Shown: positions 9,068-17,192, counted from the first letter of the stretch. The stretch: 64,000 nucleotides of DNA from Acrocarpospora pleiomorpha (GCF_009687885.1 NZ_BLAF01000019.1:78113-142112), one strand, 5' to 3'. Made by a program: numbers and translations. The notes: a model not told the origin generated them from the letters alone.

Positions 9068-10603
9068 TCACCGCGATGCATCGGATTCTCCTCGCGTGGT
9101 GTAGGCGTAGCCGTCGGCGCGTTGCAGCAGGCGCAGGTGCCGGTGGTGGATGCCCTGGACGACGCCGCGGGCGGTGGTGATGTTGAAGCTGCCGGTCCTC
9201 CGAACGGCGACGCGGCCGGTGTACGTGCCCGCCTTCTTGCCGCCGGGGACCACGGCGCGGACCAGGTCGCCGGTGGCGTAGCCGAACAACCGCTTGGCCC
9301 GTGGCATGCGCAGCCGGGGAAAGCCGTGCCGGTCGGTGCGGGTACGGGTGTAGGCGCCGCGCCCGGCGCACCCGGCGACCAGCACGACCGCCACCAGTTC
9401 GGTGACGGTGCCGAGCTTGCCCACCGCCAGCGCGTCCAGCGTGTGCGTCTTGGACAGGCCGCACCGGATGCGGTTCCACTTGGTGCGCCCGCCGGATGCG
9501 CTGTGCGTGGGCCAGGAGGCGTCCAGCGCCCGCCACAGCACCCACCGGGTGGCGTTCACCGCGGCGGCGTCCCGCAGCGGCGTCTTCGCCCGGCGCAGGA
9601 TCTCCACGGCCCGCTTCGGCGCGAACTCCTCCACAGGCCGGTTCCCCTTGGCCTGGTTACACGGGATGCAGGCCAGGACCAGGTTCGACACCCGGTCCGA
9701 GCCACCCTTTGAGCGGGGGTGGACGTGGTCGATGTTCAGCGGCACCCCGGTGATGCCGCAGTAGAGGCAGGCACGGCCGAACTTGGCGAGGAGGTACTCG
9801 CGCACCTCGACGCCGTGCAGGGTGCCGTGCTGGTACTCGGCGCCTTCCATAGGGCGGCCGGCGGTGATGGCGTGGGTGTCGAACGCGACGCGTTCCACGT
9901 GCACCGCCGTGACGGGAGCCCACCGGGTGAGCCGGTCGACCCAGGAGACGGTGGTGTCGACCCGGTGCCGCAGCGACGGCGCCAGCCAGCCCTTGGGGCG
10001 GGTCCGGTTGAGGAAGCGGGGGGCGCGGTAGCGCAGGTTCCGGGTACGGCGTCCGCGCCGGTAGGCGGCCCGCTGCTCCAGCTTCTTACGAATCTGCGCG
10101 CCGCGGTGGTCGAGCTGCACGGCGTACCGGCCGCGCCGCTCACCCGCCTGGACGGTGAACACCGCGATCCCGGTGTGCTTGCTGCCGGGGTCGACGCCCA
10201 GCTCGACACCGTCCACCTGCGAGTCGGCGATCATGCGGTCTTTCAGGCGGATCACGAACGGGGTGTGCCGGGCCACCACCGCCCTCCCGACCTTCAGCAG
10301 CCTGCGCGCCCTGGCGGGCGTGGTGGGCTGCAACGGGATGCCGCGCTTGTCGAGCACGAACACGAACGGGTGCCGCTCACGCGGCCTCTCCCCGGCCCTT
10401 GCGGGCTCGGGAGTGACGCCACCGGTGGCAGGTGAGCCGCCGATGGTCTCCCCTCGACCATGTCCCGCACCGGATGCCGTAACACGGCGTCCGAGCCCCG
10501 TTTCGTCCCCGATCCCAGGGTTGTCTACTGACTCGAATTCGAGAGCGAGCTGCTGAGGAAGCACAGCCCGGTCGGTCTTCCGTCCTGCACGGAACGTAGC
10601 CAT
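9068..10603 (-). CDS. iscB: IscB-type RNA-guided HNH/RuvC endonuclease
   Basis: About 511 residues, the ancestor-type nuclease of Cas9. From about residue 82 there is a PLMP-like domain (FVLDKRGIPLQP; the usual PLMP reads PLQP). RuvC-I has its Asp at about 138 (GVDPGSKHTGIAVF). An Arg-rich bridge helix spans about 178-216, and RuvC-II has its Glu at about 237 (VHVERVAFDTHAI). The HNH domain spans about 275-322, with zinc pairs CLYC and CIPC, the IDHVHPRSKGG core and Asn at 307. RuvC-III is THTLDALAVGKL (His 387, Asp 390). All catalytic residues are present, so it is probably active. The ATG at 10603 has an excellent AGGAGGTGA site, but residues 1-78 match no domain and overlap a probable guide-RNA region. 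An internal start near 10370 remains possible. Confidence 0.93.
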   Translation of the reverse strand: MATFRAGRKTDRAVLPQQLALEFESVDNPGIGDETGLGRRVTASGAGHGRGETIGGSPATGGVTPEPARAGERPRERHPFVFVLDKRGIPLQPTTPARARRLLKVGRAVVARHTPFVIRLKDRMIADSQVDGVELGVDPGSKHTGIAVFTVQAGERRGRYAVQLDHRGAQIRKKLEQRAAYRRGRRTRNLRYRAPRFLNRTRPKGWLAPSLRHRVDTTVSWVDRLTRWAPVTAVHVERVAFDTHAITAGRPMEGAEYQHGTLHGVEVREYLLAKFGRACLYCGITGVPLNIDHVHPRSKGGSDRVSNLVLACIPCNQAKGNRPVEEFAPKRAVEILRRAKTPLRDAAAVNATRWVLWRALDASWPTHSASGGRTKWNRIRCGLSKTHTLDALAVGKLGTVTELVAVVLVAGCAGRGAYTRTRTDRHGFPRLRMPRAKRLFGYATGDLVRAVVPGGKKAGTYTGRVAVRRTGSFNITTARGVVQGIHHRHLRLLQRADGYAYTTRGESDASR

Positions 10604-10672
10604 CAAGGTCACCTCCTGTCGGTGATGGCTGGGTCTGGTAACACACGGGCCTTCAGCCACGCGGGCTGAAAG
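10370..10672 (-). ncRNA. Candidate omega RNA (HEARO-type) scaffold for IscB
   Basis: IscB guide RNAs are encoded immediately 5' of the nuclease domains, with the guide taken from the element's left flank. This interval fills that position and is dense in hairpins. These are a 10-bp stem with a 3-base loop at 10471-10493, TGGTC/GACCA at 10444-10460, the palindrome GCCACCGGTGGC at 10418-10429 and the stem at 10650-10672. It also encodes the domainless N-terminal 78 residues of IscB, so the RNA and the coding region would overlap. Exact ends and guide are inferred, not seen. Confidence 0.5.
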
Positions 10673-10692
10673 CCCCCGCCTTCAGGCGGGGG
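10650..10692. repeat. Paired hairpins at left end of iscB element
   Basis: Two adjacent inverted repeats: CCTTCAGCC-ACGCG-GGCTGAAAG at 10650-10672 and CCCCCGCC-TTCA-GGCGGGGG at 10673-10692. The second has the same TTCA loop as the hairpin at the other edge of the element. They start eight bases from the pcaH stop codon. Confidence 0.65.
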
Positions 10693-10699
10693 ATCCGGT

Positions 10700-11461
10700 T
10701 TACCGGCCTTCCTCCATCCACGTCGCCGAAGGGCCGTCCAGCACGATGTCCCACCGGTATCCGAGCGACCACTCCGGACTGGACAGATCATGATCGTACG
10801 TGGCGATCATGCGCTGCCGGGCGGCCTCGCTGGGCACCGAGTTGAAAATCGGGTCGTAGCGGAAGAGCGGGTCGTTGGGGAAGTACATCTGGGTGACCAG
10901 CCGCTGGGCGAAAGCCGTACCGAATATGGAGAAGTGGATGTGCGCGGGCCGCCACGCGTTGAGGTGGTTACGCCAGGGGTAGGCGCCGGGCTTGATGGTG
11001 GTGAAGGAGTAGCGGCCCTCGTCGTCGGTGAGGCAGCGGCCGGTGCCCGTGAAGTTGGGGTCCAGCGGGGCGGGGTGCTGGTCGCGGTCGTGGGCGTAAC
11101 GGCCGGCGGCGTTGGCCTGCCAGAGCTCCACCAGCTGGCGGCGCACCGGCCTGCCGTCACGGTCAAGGACCCGGCCGGTGAGGGTGATGCGCTCGCCCAG
11201 CGGCTCGCCCAGGCCGTGGCGGGTGAGATCGCGGTCGAGCTCGGTCACGTCGGTGACGCCGAAGACGGGGCCGCGGAGTTCGGTGTCGGCCTGCTCGGTC
11301 AGGATCAGCGGGAGGTGCGGGTGGCGGAGCGTGGAGCTGCGGTAGGGCTTGTAGTCGCGCAAGGGGTGCTCGGGCTCCGGTTCACCCCCGGCGACCGCCT
11401 TCGCCACGGCGGTGCTGATATCGGCGATCTCGCGGTCGATATCGCCCTGAGTGTCAGGCAT
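10700..11461 (-). CDS. pcaH: Protocatechuate 3,4-dioxygenase beta subunit
   Basis: Catalytic, iron-bearing subunit of the intradiol dioxygenase (253 residues), which cleaves protocatechuate to 3-carboxy-cis,cis-muconate. The iron-site region RPAHIHFSIFGTAFAQRL and the substrate-pocket segment NAAGRYAHDRDQHPAPLDPNF are intact. I start at the ATG at 11461 behind GAGGAG rather than an ATG 27 bases upstream. This gives an eight-base ATGCCTGA overlap with the pcaJ stop, the same overlap seen between pcaB and pcaL. The stop codon lies only a few bases from the iscB element, so the coding sequence was not damaged by the insertion. Confidence 0.93.
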   Translation of the reverse strand: MPDTQGDIDREIADISTAVAKAVAGGEPEPEHPLRDYKPYRSSTLRHPHLPLILTEQADTELRGPVFGVTDVTELDRDLTRHGLGEPLGERITLTGRVLDRDGRPVRRQLVELWQANAAGRYAHDRDQHPAPLDPNFTGTGRCLTDDEGRYSFTTIKPGAYPWRNHLNAWRPAHIHFSIFGTAFAQRLVTQMYFPNDPLFRYDPIFNSVPSEAARQRMIATYDHDLSSPEWSLGYRWDIVLDGPSATWMEEGR

Positions 11462-12215
11462 CTGAGGCTCCTCGATCGGATAGTTCACGGAGTGCCGCGA
11501 GTTCCACGGGGGTTGGCGGCTCGGTCACGCCGAGGTCGGGCGCGACGCGGAGTTTCCAGGCGGTGGCCTCGCACACCTGCTCAGCCGACACGCCCGGATG
11601 CAGTTCGGTCAGGACGAGCTCGGCCGTCTCCGGGTCGGGCCGCAGCACGCCGAGGTCGGTGATGACCGCGACAGGGCCCGCGCCGGGCAGGCCGAGCCTG
11701 GCGCGATCCCCCGGCCCTGAGCCGTGGCCCACCGTGGTGACGAAGTCCAGCCGCTCGACCAGGTTGCGGCGCGAGTGGCGCAGCACCATCAGGACCTTCC
11801 CGCAACTGGCCGCGATCTCGGGGGCTCCCCCGGCGCCGGGCAGGCGGCCCTCGGGGCGGCCGGGCCCCCGGTCGATCACGGTGGTGTTGATGTTGGCGTA
11901 TCGGTCGACCTGGGCGGCGCCGAGGAAGCCGACGTCGATGCGCCCGGCCTGGAGCCAGTAGTTGAAGATCTCCGGCACCGAGACGACCGCGTCGGCGGTG
12001 TCGGCCAGCTCGCCGTCGCCGATGGACAGCGGCAGCCGGGACGGCTTGGAGCCGAGCGTGCCGGACTCGTAGATCAGCACGAGGCCGGGCTCGACGGTCC
12101 GGCGGGCCAGGTTGGCGGCGGCGCTGGGCAGGCCGATGCCGACGAAGCAGGTGCGCGCCCCGGCCAGCGCGCGTGCCGCGTTGACGGTCATCAGCTCGTC
12201 GGAGGTCCAGTTCAC
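11454..12215 (-). CDS. pcaJ: 3-oxoadipate CoA-transferase subunit B
   Basis: Family I CoA-transferase beta subunit, 253 residues. With PcaI it moves CoA from succinyl-CoA to 3-oxoadipate. The segment LIYESGTLGSKP carries the catalytic Glu typical of the beta chain. The start is a GTG at 12215 that overlaps the pcaI stop as GTGA. The frame is open far upstream inside pcaI, but that extension has no homologous character. Related glutaconate-type transferases share this fold; the pca neighbours decide the substrate. Confidence 0.88.
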   Translation of the reverse strand: MNWTSDELMTVNAARALAGARTCFVGIGLPSAAANLARRTVEPGLVLIYESGTLGSKPSRLPLSIGDGELADTADAVVSVPEIFNYWLQAGRIDVGFLGAAQVDRYANINTTVIDRGPGRPEGRLPGAGGAPEIAASCGKVLMVLRHSRRNLVERLDFVTTVGHGSGPGDRARLGLPGAGPVAVITDLGVLRPDPETAELVLTELHPGVSAEQVCEATAWKLRVAPDLGVTEPPTPVELAALRELSDRGASDA

Positions 12216-13021
12216 GCCGCCTCCAGGACATGCGCGCGCATCCAGGCCAGGAAGGTGTCCCGATCCCTGGAGATGGGATCCCAGGCTTGGTAGAAGTCGT
12301 TGTCGCGGACGGTGTATCCCGCCGTGTACGACGGGTGCGCGCCGTTCGGGGCGACCGCGACCGCGTGCACCGACCAGGACGGCAGCACGACCGCGCCGGG
12401 CCGGGGATCGAGCGCGTCCACGACCTCCTCGACCGTCACCAGCACCCGCTCGGCGGCCAGCGCGGCCTCTTTCTGCACCCCGATCAGCCCCCACAGCTGC
12501 ACGTTCCCGGCCCGGTCGGCCCGCTGCGCGTGGATGATGGTCACGTCGGGGTTGACGGCGGCCACGGCCGCCAACTCCTCGCCGGTGAACGGACAGCGCA
12601 CGGTCGAGATGGTCGGCGAGCGGCCCGGCAGGTCGCTGCCGCGATAGCCGCGCAGCACCGCGAACGGCAGCCTCGACGCCCCGGCGACGTAGCGGTTGGC
12701 CATCCCGGCGTGGCTGTGCTCGTCGAGTTCGAGCGGCCGCGGCCAGCCGTTCTCGACCGCGTCGCGGAAGCGGTGCAGCGAGCCGACGCCCGGGTTTCCG
12801 CCCCAGGAGAAGACCAGCTTGCGGGCCGCGCCCATGCCGATCAGCTGGTCGTAGATCACGTCCGGGGTCATCCGGACCAGGGTCAGGTCGGTGATGCCCT
12901 GCCGGATCACCTCGTGCGCGGCGGCGTACGGGATCAGATGCGTGAACCCCTCCATCGCCACCGTGTCCCCAGGGCGGATGAGGGCGGCGACCGCCTCCCG
13001 GAGGGTCAAGATTTCCGCCAT
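12212..13021 (-). CDS. pcaI: 3-oxoadipate CoA-transferase subunit A
   Basis: Alpha subunit of the succinyl-CoA:3-oxoadipate CoA-transferase, 269 residues and the first gene of the pca operon. It begins MAEILTLREAVAALIRPGDT and contains VFSWGGNPGVGSLHRFRDAV, a family I CoA-transferase alpha pattern. The 75-bp gap to the divergent IclR-type regulator holds a palindromic operator candidate. The thiolase gene pcaF, which finishes the pathway, is not between pcaJ and pcaH as it is in Streptomyces and is absent from the window. Confidence 0.88.
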   Translation of the reverse strand: MAEILTLREAVAALIRPGDTVAMEGFTHLIPYAAAHEVIRQGITDLTLVRMTPDVIYDQLIGMGAARKLVFSWGGNPGVGSLHRFRDAVENGWPRPLELDEHSHAGMANRYVAGASRLPFAVLRGYRGSDLPGRSPTISTVRCPFTGEELAAVAAVNPDVTIIHAQRADRAGNVQLWGLIGVQKEAALAAERVLVTVEEVVDALDPRPGAVVLPSWSVHAVAVAPNGAHPSYTAGYTVRDNDFYQAWDPISRDRDTFLAWMRAHVLEAA

Positions 13022-13040
13022 GTCCCCTTCTGTTCGCCTG

Positions 13041-13056
13041 ATGAACTAATGTTCAT
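13041..13056. promoter_or_regulatory. Palindromic operator candidate in the pcaI/IclR divergent promoter
   Basis: ATGAAC-TAAT-GTTCAT is a perfect 6-4-6 inverted repeat centred between the divergent starts of pcaI (13021) and the tandem-IclR regulator (13097). A further GTTC half-site lies just to its left (13032-13035). IclR proteins bind short palindromes of this kind, so it is the likely site through which protocatechuate catabolism is controlled. Confidence 0.6.
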
Positions 13057-13096
13057 AATTGATGACGGACAGGAGTCTCCCCCTGGGACAGGACGC

Positions 13097-14692
13097 ATGT
13101 CAATGACGAACGAGGGCCGGGTCGGCCCGCTGGAGCGCGGGCTGGCGGTCCTGCGGGCCATGTCCGAGATGGCCGACATGGCCGATGTGGACGCCATCCG
13201 GCCCAGCGACCTGACCCGCCGTACCGGCCTGGCCCGGTCGACGGTGGACCGGGTGCTGGCGACCCTGGTCCGGCTCGGCTACGTCCGGGAGTCCGATCGG
13301 TCGGTACGGCTCGCGCCCCGGCTGATGGAACTGGGCAACGCGTACCTGGCCGGGAGCGGCATCCCGGAGGCGCTGGGGCCGCTGGCCGAACGCCTGGCGG
13401 ACGAGTTCGACGAGTCGGTCTCGGTGGCCGTGCCGGACGGGGCCGGGGTGCGGTTCGTCACGCAGATCACCCGGCGGCGGACCATGTCACTGGCCTTTCG
13501 CATCGGCGACCTGCTTCCTGCCGAACGCTGCGCTCCCGGGGCCCTGTTCGCGGCGGGCTGGACCGCCGGGGACTGGGCGCGGTGGCGGTGCGCGGGCGGC
13601 CTGGTCACGGCCGTGCCGCGCGATCCGGGCGCGGAGGACGATTTCCGCCGCCGGGCGCGCGCGGCGGGTGGCGGCTGGGCGGAGGACGATCAGCTCATCG
13701 AGCCGGGTCTGATCGCGGTCGCGGTTCCGGTGCGGGACGGGCGCGGGCGGCCGGTGTGCGCGATCAGCGTGGTCAGCCATACCAGCAGGCACTCGATCGG
13801 CTCGCTGGCCGGGCGCGTGCTGCCACGGCTGCGGGCGGAGACGCCCGTCCTCGATCATCACCCCGCCGAAGCTCGGCCGCACGTCGCGGCGGCCGACTCC
13901 TCCAGGCGGGTGAAGGAGGAGGTGGGGGCGGAGTTCCTGCAGTCGCTGGCGCGTGGGCTCGGGGTGCTGGCGAGCCTGGGGCGGGCGCGCGGCGGGCTGA
14001 CCCTGTCGGAGGCGGCCGAGGCCACCGGGCTGCCCCGGGCCACCGCGCGGCGGGCGCTGCTCACGCTCGCCGATCTGGGGTACGCCGGGCAGGAGGGGAG
14101 GCGGTTCGCGGCGCGGCCCCGGGTGCTGGAGCTGGGCTACGCGCGGCTGTCGTCGATGGGGTTCGGCGAGGTGGTCCTGCCCCATCTGGCGGAGTTGATG
14201 GAGCAGGTACGCGAATCGGTGTCGATGGCCGTCCTGGACGGCACCGATATCCGGTATGTCGCCCGGGTTCCGGCTTATCGGATTATGAGTGTGGATATCA
14301 CTGTTGGGAGTCGGCTGCCGGCGTACGCGACGTCCATGGGGCGGGTGCTGCTCGCCGATCTCAGTGTTGCGGAGCAGGCCGGTCTGCTTGCCCGTACTCC
14401 CCCGCGGCCGCTTACCCGGCGGAGCCGTACCGACATGGACGCGGTGCTGGCCGAGGTGGCCGCCAAGGGGTACGCGCTGGTAGATGAGGAGCTGGAGGAA
14501 GGGCTGCGTTCGCTCGCCGTACCCGTGCGTGACGCCGGTGGCCGGGTGATCGCGGCGATCAATGTGGCCACCCATGTCGCCCGTGGCACCCCGGAGAGCA
14601 CCCGGGCGGCCCTGCTTCCCGCTCTCAGCGCGACCGCCGCCCGGATCGAGGCGGATCTGGCGGTCATGCGTTCGACTTTCCGCATGCCGTGA
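13097..14692 (+). CDS. Tandem-duplicated IclR-family regulator of the pca operon
   Basis: About 531 residues carrying two complete IclR units in one chain. The first wHTH is at about 10-70 (LERGLAVLRAM, RTGLARSTVDRVLATL) with an effector domain to about 255. The second wHTH is at about 280-340 (FLQSLARGLGVLASL, TGLPRATARRALLTL), with its effector domain from about 350 to the end (YATSMGRVLLADL, GYALVDEELEEGLRSLAVPV). The second effector domain looks better conserved than the first. PcaR/PobR-type regulators of this pathway are IclR proteins, and the gene is divergent from pcaI, so control of the pca operon is the obvious role. The ATGs at 13097 and 13103 are both plausible starts. Confidence 0.88.
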   Translation: MSMTNEGRVGPLERGLAVLRAMSEMADMADVDAIRPSDLTRRTGLARSTVDRVLATLVRLGYVRESDRSVRLAPRLMELGNAYLAGSGIPEALGPLAERLADEFDESVSVAVPDGAGVRFVTQITRRRTMSLAFRIGDLLPAERCAPGALFAAGWTAGDWARWRCAGGLVTAVPRDPGAEDDFRRRARAAGGGWAEDDQLIEPGLIAVAVPVRDGRGRPVCAISVVSHTSRHSIGSLAGRVLPRLRAETPVLDHHPAEARPHVAAADSSRRVKEEVGAEFLQSLARGLGVLASLGRARGGLTLSEAAEATGLPRATARRALLTLADLGYAGQEGRRFAARPRVLELGYARLSSMGFGEVVLPHLAELMEQVRESVSMAVLDGTDIRYVARVPAYRIMSVDITVGSRLPAYATSMGRVLLADLSVAEQAGLLARTPPRPLTRRSRTDMDAVLAEVAAKGYALVDEELEEGLRSLAVPVRDAGGRVIAAINVATHVARGTPESTRAALLPALSATAARIEADLAVMRSTFRMP

Positions 14693-14738
14693 TAAAGCTC
14701 ACGTCGCGGGTAATGTCCGGCCACCAGATGGAGGTCGT

Positions 14739-16373
14739 ATGGGCGTGTGGGCGAGGCTGGCCGGGCGGTTCGGGTCACGAGGGCGGCGGTTACGGAAGGT
14801 GGCCCGCAAGCGATTCGGGTGGCGGGAGCTGCGGCCCGGGCAGCTGGAGGCCATGGAGCAGGTGCTGGGCGGGCGGGATGTGCTGCTGGTGATGCCCACC
14901 GGGGGTGGGAAGTCGGCGGTCTACCAGGTGCCGGCACTGCTGCTGGACGGGCCGACGATCGTGGTTTCGCCGCTCATCGCGCTCCAGCGGGACCAGGTGG
15001 CGAGCCTGCTGAAGGCCGGCGCGGGCGGAGCGGTGGCTGTCAACTCGACCTCGCCGGTGGCGGCGGGACTGGATCAGGTCACGGCCGGACGGGCCGAGTT
15101 CGTGTTCCTCTCCCCCGAGCAACTGGCCAAGCCCGAGGTGGTGGCCCAGCTCGCCACGGCCAAACCATCCCTTATCGCCGTGGACGAGGCGCACTGCGTC
15201 TCCTCTTGGGGGCACGACTTCCGCCCGGACTATCTCCGCCTGGGGAAGGCGATCGAACTGCTCGGTCACCCTCCCGTGGTGGCGCTCACGGCCACGGCGG
15301 CGCCGAACGTGCGTGAGGAGATCGTCAGATCGCTGGGACTGAGGCGGCCGAAGGAGATCGTCCGGGGGTTCGACCGGCCCAACATCCACCTGGCGGTCCG
15401 GCGCTTCGCGAAGGACGGCGACAAACGCCGGGCGCTGATCGAGCACGCCGCGACGCGGGAGGGCCTGGGTCTTGTGTACGTGGCCAGCCGCCGTGAGGCC
15501 GAGGAATACGCCGGGGCGATCGCCGAGCGGGGGCGGCGGGCGGAGCCGTACCACGCGGGGATGCGGTCGGCCGAGCGGACGCGCGTGCACGAGCTGTTCT
15601 CGGCGGGTGCGGTCGACACCGTGGTGGCCACCTCGGCGTTCGGCATGGGAATCGACCGCCACGATGTGCGGTATGTGCTGCACGCCGGCCCGCCCGAGTC
15701 GCCCGACGCGTACTACCAGGAGATCGGCCGGGCGGGGCGGGACGGCGGCGCCGCGTCGGCCGTGCTGTTCTACCGCCCGGAGGATCTCGGGCTGCGCCGG
15801 TTCCTGACCGGCGGCCGCGTCGACTCCGGCTTGCTGCTCCGGGTGGCCACCCTGGTACGGGAACACGGCGGCACCGTCCCCGCCGGTGAGCTGCGCGCCC
15901 TGCTCGATATCGGGGCCTCCCGGCTGACGGCCTTGGTCAATTTGCTCGAACGGGTGAACGCCCTCACAGTCACCGCCTCCGGCGATCTCCGTTACGTGCC
16001 CGGCGGGCCGTCGCCCGAGCGGGCCGCCGCCGAAGCGGTCCGGCTGGATGAGACGCGGCATCGCGTGGACGAGTCCAGGATCGACATGATGCGCGGCTAC
16101 GCGGAGACGACCGGCTGCCGCCGCCGGTTCCTGCTGGGCTACTTCGGCGAGCCGTACCAGGGGGGCTGCGGTCACTGCGACGCCTGCCGGGACGAGCGGC
16201 GGATCGAACCCGGGGCGGGCCCTTTTCCGGTGCACGCCAAGGTCCAGCACGTGCGCTGGGGTCGTGGCGTGGTGCTGAGCCGCGAGCACGACCGGATCGT
16301 CGTGCTGTTCGAATCGGTCGGATATAAGACCCTCGCGCTGGCAGCCGTCGACGGGGTACTGACCATGATTTAG
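14739..16373 (+). CDS. recQ: RecQ-family ATP-dependent DNA helicase
   Basis: 3'-5' superfamily 2 helicase of 544 residues. Motif I is MPTGGGKS (52-59) and motif II is DEAH (149-152). The helicase C domain ends in TSAFGMGIDRHDVRYV and YYQEIGRAGRDG. The RecQ zinc cluster has Cys 460, 477, 480 and 483 (GGCGHCDAC). The C-terminal HRDC domain of longer RecQ proteins is absent; a small segment VQHVRWGRGVVLSREHDRI takes its place, as in other actinobacterial short RecQs. A GGAGG site precedes the ATG at 14739. The stop codon abuts the regulated promoter of the next gene. Confidence 0.92.
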   Translation: MGVWARLAGRFGSRGRRLRKVARKRFGWRELRPGQLEAMEQVLGGRDVLLVMPTGGGKSAVYQVPALLLDGPTIVVSPLIALQRDQVASLLKAGAGGAVAVNSTSPVAAGLDQVTAGRAEFVFLSPEQLAKPEVVAQLATAKPSLIAVDEAHCVSSWGHDFRPDYLRLGKAIELLGHPPVVALTATAAPNVREEIVRSLGLRRPKEIVRGFDRPNIHLAVRRFAKDGDKRRALIEHAATREGLGLVYVASRREAEEYAGAIAERGRRAEPYHAGMRSAERTRVHELFSAGAVDTVVATSAFGMGIDRHDVRYVLHAGPPESPDAYYQEIGRAGRDGGAASAVLFYRPEDLGLRRFLTGGRVDSGLLLRVATLVREHGGTVPAGELRALLDIGASRLTALVNLLERVNALTVTASGDLRYVPGGPSPERAAAEAVRLDETRHRVDESRIDMMRGYAETTGCRRRFLLGYFGEPYQGGCGHCDACRDERRIEPGAGPFPVHAKVQHVRWGRGVVLSREHDRIVVLFESVGYKTLALAAVDGVLTMI

Positions 16374-16377
16374 AAAC

Positions 16378-16406
16378 TTGCTCTAGAGATTTGCTCTAAA
16401 TATGCT
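16378..16406 (+). promoter_or_regulatory. Leaderless-type promoter with direct-repeat operator for SDR/TetR operon
   Basis: TTGCTC (16378-16383) and TATGCT (16401-16406) are spaced by 17 bp, and the ATG follows seven bases after the -10 box, as in leaderless actinobacterial transcripts. Two direct repeats TTGCTCTA (16378-16385, 16391-16398) cover the -35 box and spacer. They are a likely operator for the co-transcribed TetR. Confidence 0.55.
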
Positions 16407-16412
16407 GCCCGC

Positions 16413-17192
16413 ATGACTGTGGTGGTGACCGGGGGCAACCGGGGGATCGGATACGCGGTGTGCGAGCGGCTGGCGCGGGCCGGGAAGCGGGTGGTGCTGG
16501 TCTCCCGGGACCGGGAACGTGGCGCGGCGGCGATCCGGGCGCTGCCCGGGGAGGTGGATCTGGTCGTGGGCGATCTCACCACGTTCGCGGGAGTCCGGAT
16601 CCTGGCCGAGGAACTGCGCCGGATCTGCCCCAGGATCGAAGTGCTGGTGCACAACGCGGGCCTGTGGCCGAGCCGCCGGGTGCTCACCGCCGACGGCGTG
16701 GAGGAGTCGTTCGCGATCAACCACCTCGCGCCGTTCCTGCTCAACCACCTGCTGGAGGACCTCCTCGGCCGCGTGGTGCAGGTCAGCGCGGGCCTGTACG
16801 CCAAAGGCAAGGTCAACCCCGACCGCACCCCGCAGGGCCTGGACTTCCACCCGATCCGCACCTACGCGGACACCAAGCTCTGCAACGTGCTCATGCTCCC
16901 ACTGTTCGCCAGGCGATGGGAGGATGCCGGGGTGACGATCGACGCCGTGCACCCGGGGGTGATCCGGACAGGTCTGGGCGACCGGGGCGGCCCGGCCGGT
17001 CTGCTGCTCAAGGCGGCCAAACGGTTCTGGCTGCCTCCTGAGAAGGGCGCGGAGCCGGTCGTACGGCTCGCGCTCGAGAACACGGGCACCGGCCGGTTCT
17101 TCAACGTGAACAAGGAGATCCCGATCGAGCTGGACGAGGACCTCGCCAGGCGGGTCTGGACGCAGGCCGCCGAGCTCACCGGGGCCGGATGA
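16413..17192 (+). CDS. Short-chain dehydrogenase/reductase
   Basis: SDR of 259 residues related to retinol-dehydrogenase and WW-domain oxidoreductase types. It has cofactor motif TGGNRGIGYAV (about 6-16), NNAG-equivalent HNAGLWPSRR, and an active-site region with YADTKLCNVLM, where Tyr and Lys are four residues apart. The preceding Ser falls in VQVSAGLYAKG. The substrate is not predictable. It is co-transcribed with the downstream TetR gene, with an ATGA overlap, so it is probably part of a self-regulated detoxification or stress unit. Confidence 0.85.
   Translation: MTVVVTGGNRGIGYAVCERLARAGKRVVLVSRDRERGAAAIRALPGEVDLVVGDLTTFAGVRILAEELRRICPRIEVLVHNAGLWPSRRVLTADGVEESFAINHLAPFLLNHLLEDLLGRVVQVSAGLYAKGKVNPDRTPQGLDFHPIRTYADTKLCNVLMLPLFARRWEDAGVTIDAVHPGVIRTGLGDRGGPAGLLLKAAKRFWLPPEKGAEPVVRLALENTGTGRFFNVNKEIPIELDEDLARRVWTQAAELTGAG

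Larger units (their letters stand above)
8975..10697 (-). mobile_element. IS200/IS605-like iscB element (no transposase) inserted between pcaH and pcaG
   Basis: The intervening block holds only iscB and its flanking non-coding DNA. Near each edge lies a hairpin of the same design, with a TTCA loop: CCCGGCC-TTCA-GGCCGGG at 8979-8996 and CCCCCGCC-TTCA-GGCGGGGG at 10673-10692. Subterminal hairpins are typical of IS200/IS605-type ends. No Y1 transposase (TnpA) gene is present, so the element would be non-autonomous and move only in trans. Outer edges are estimates, set by the pcaH stop (10700) and the pcaG ribosome-binding site. No target-site duplication is expected for this class, and none is obvious. 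Confidence 0.7.

Noticed and set aside
7130..9712. 860-codon plus-strand frame across pcaB, pcaG and iscB
   Set aside because: It lies opposite three well-supported genes, is rich in Arg and Ser, and has no domain.
12230..13096. N-terminal extension of the IclR regulator frame
   Set aside because: The extension lies opposite pcaI and has no domain character; the HTH begins right after the ATG at 13097.
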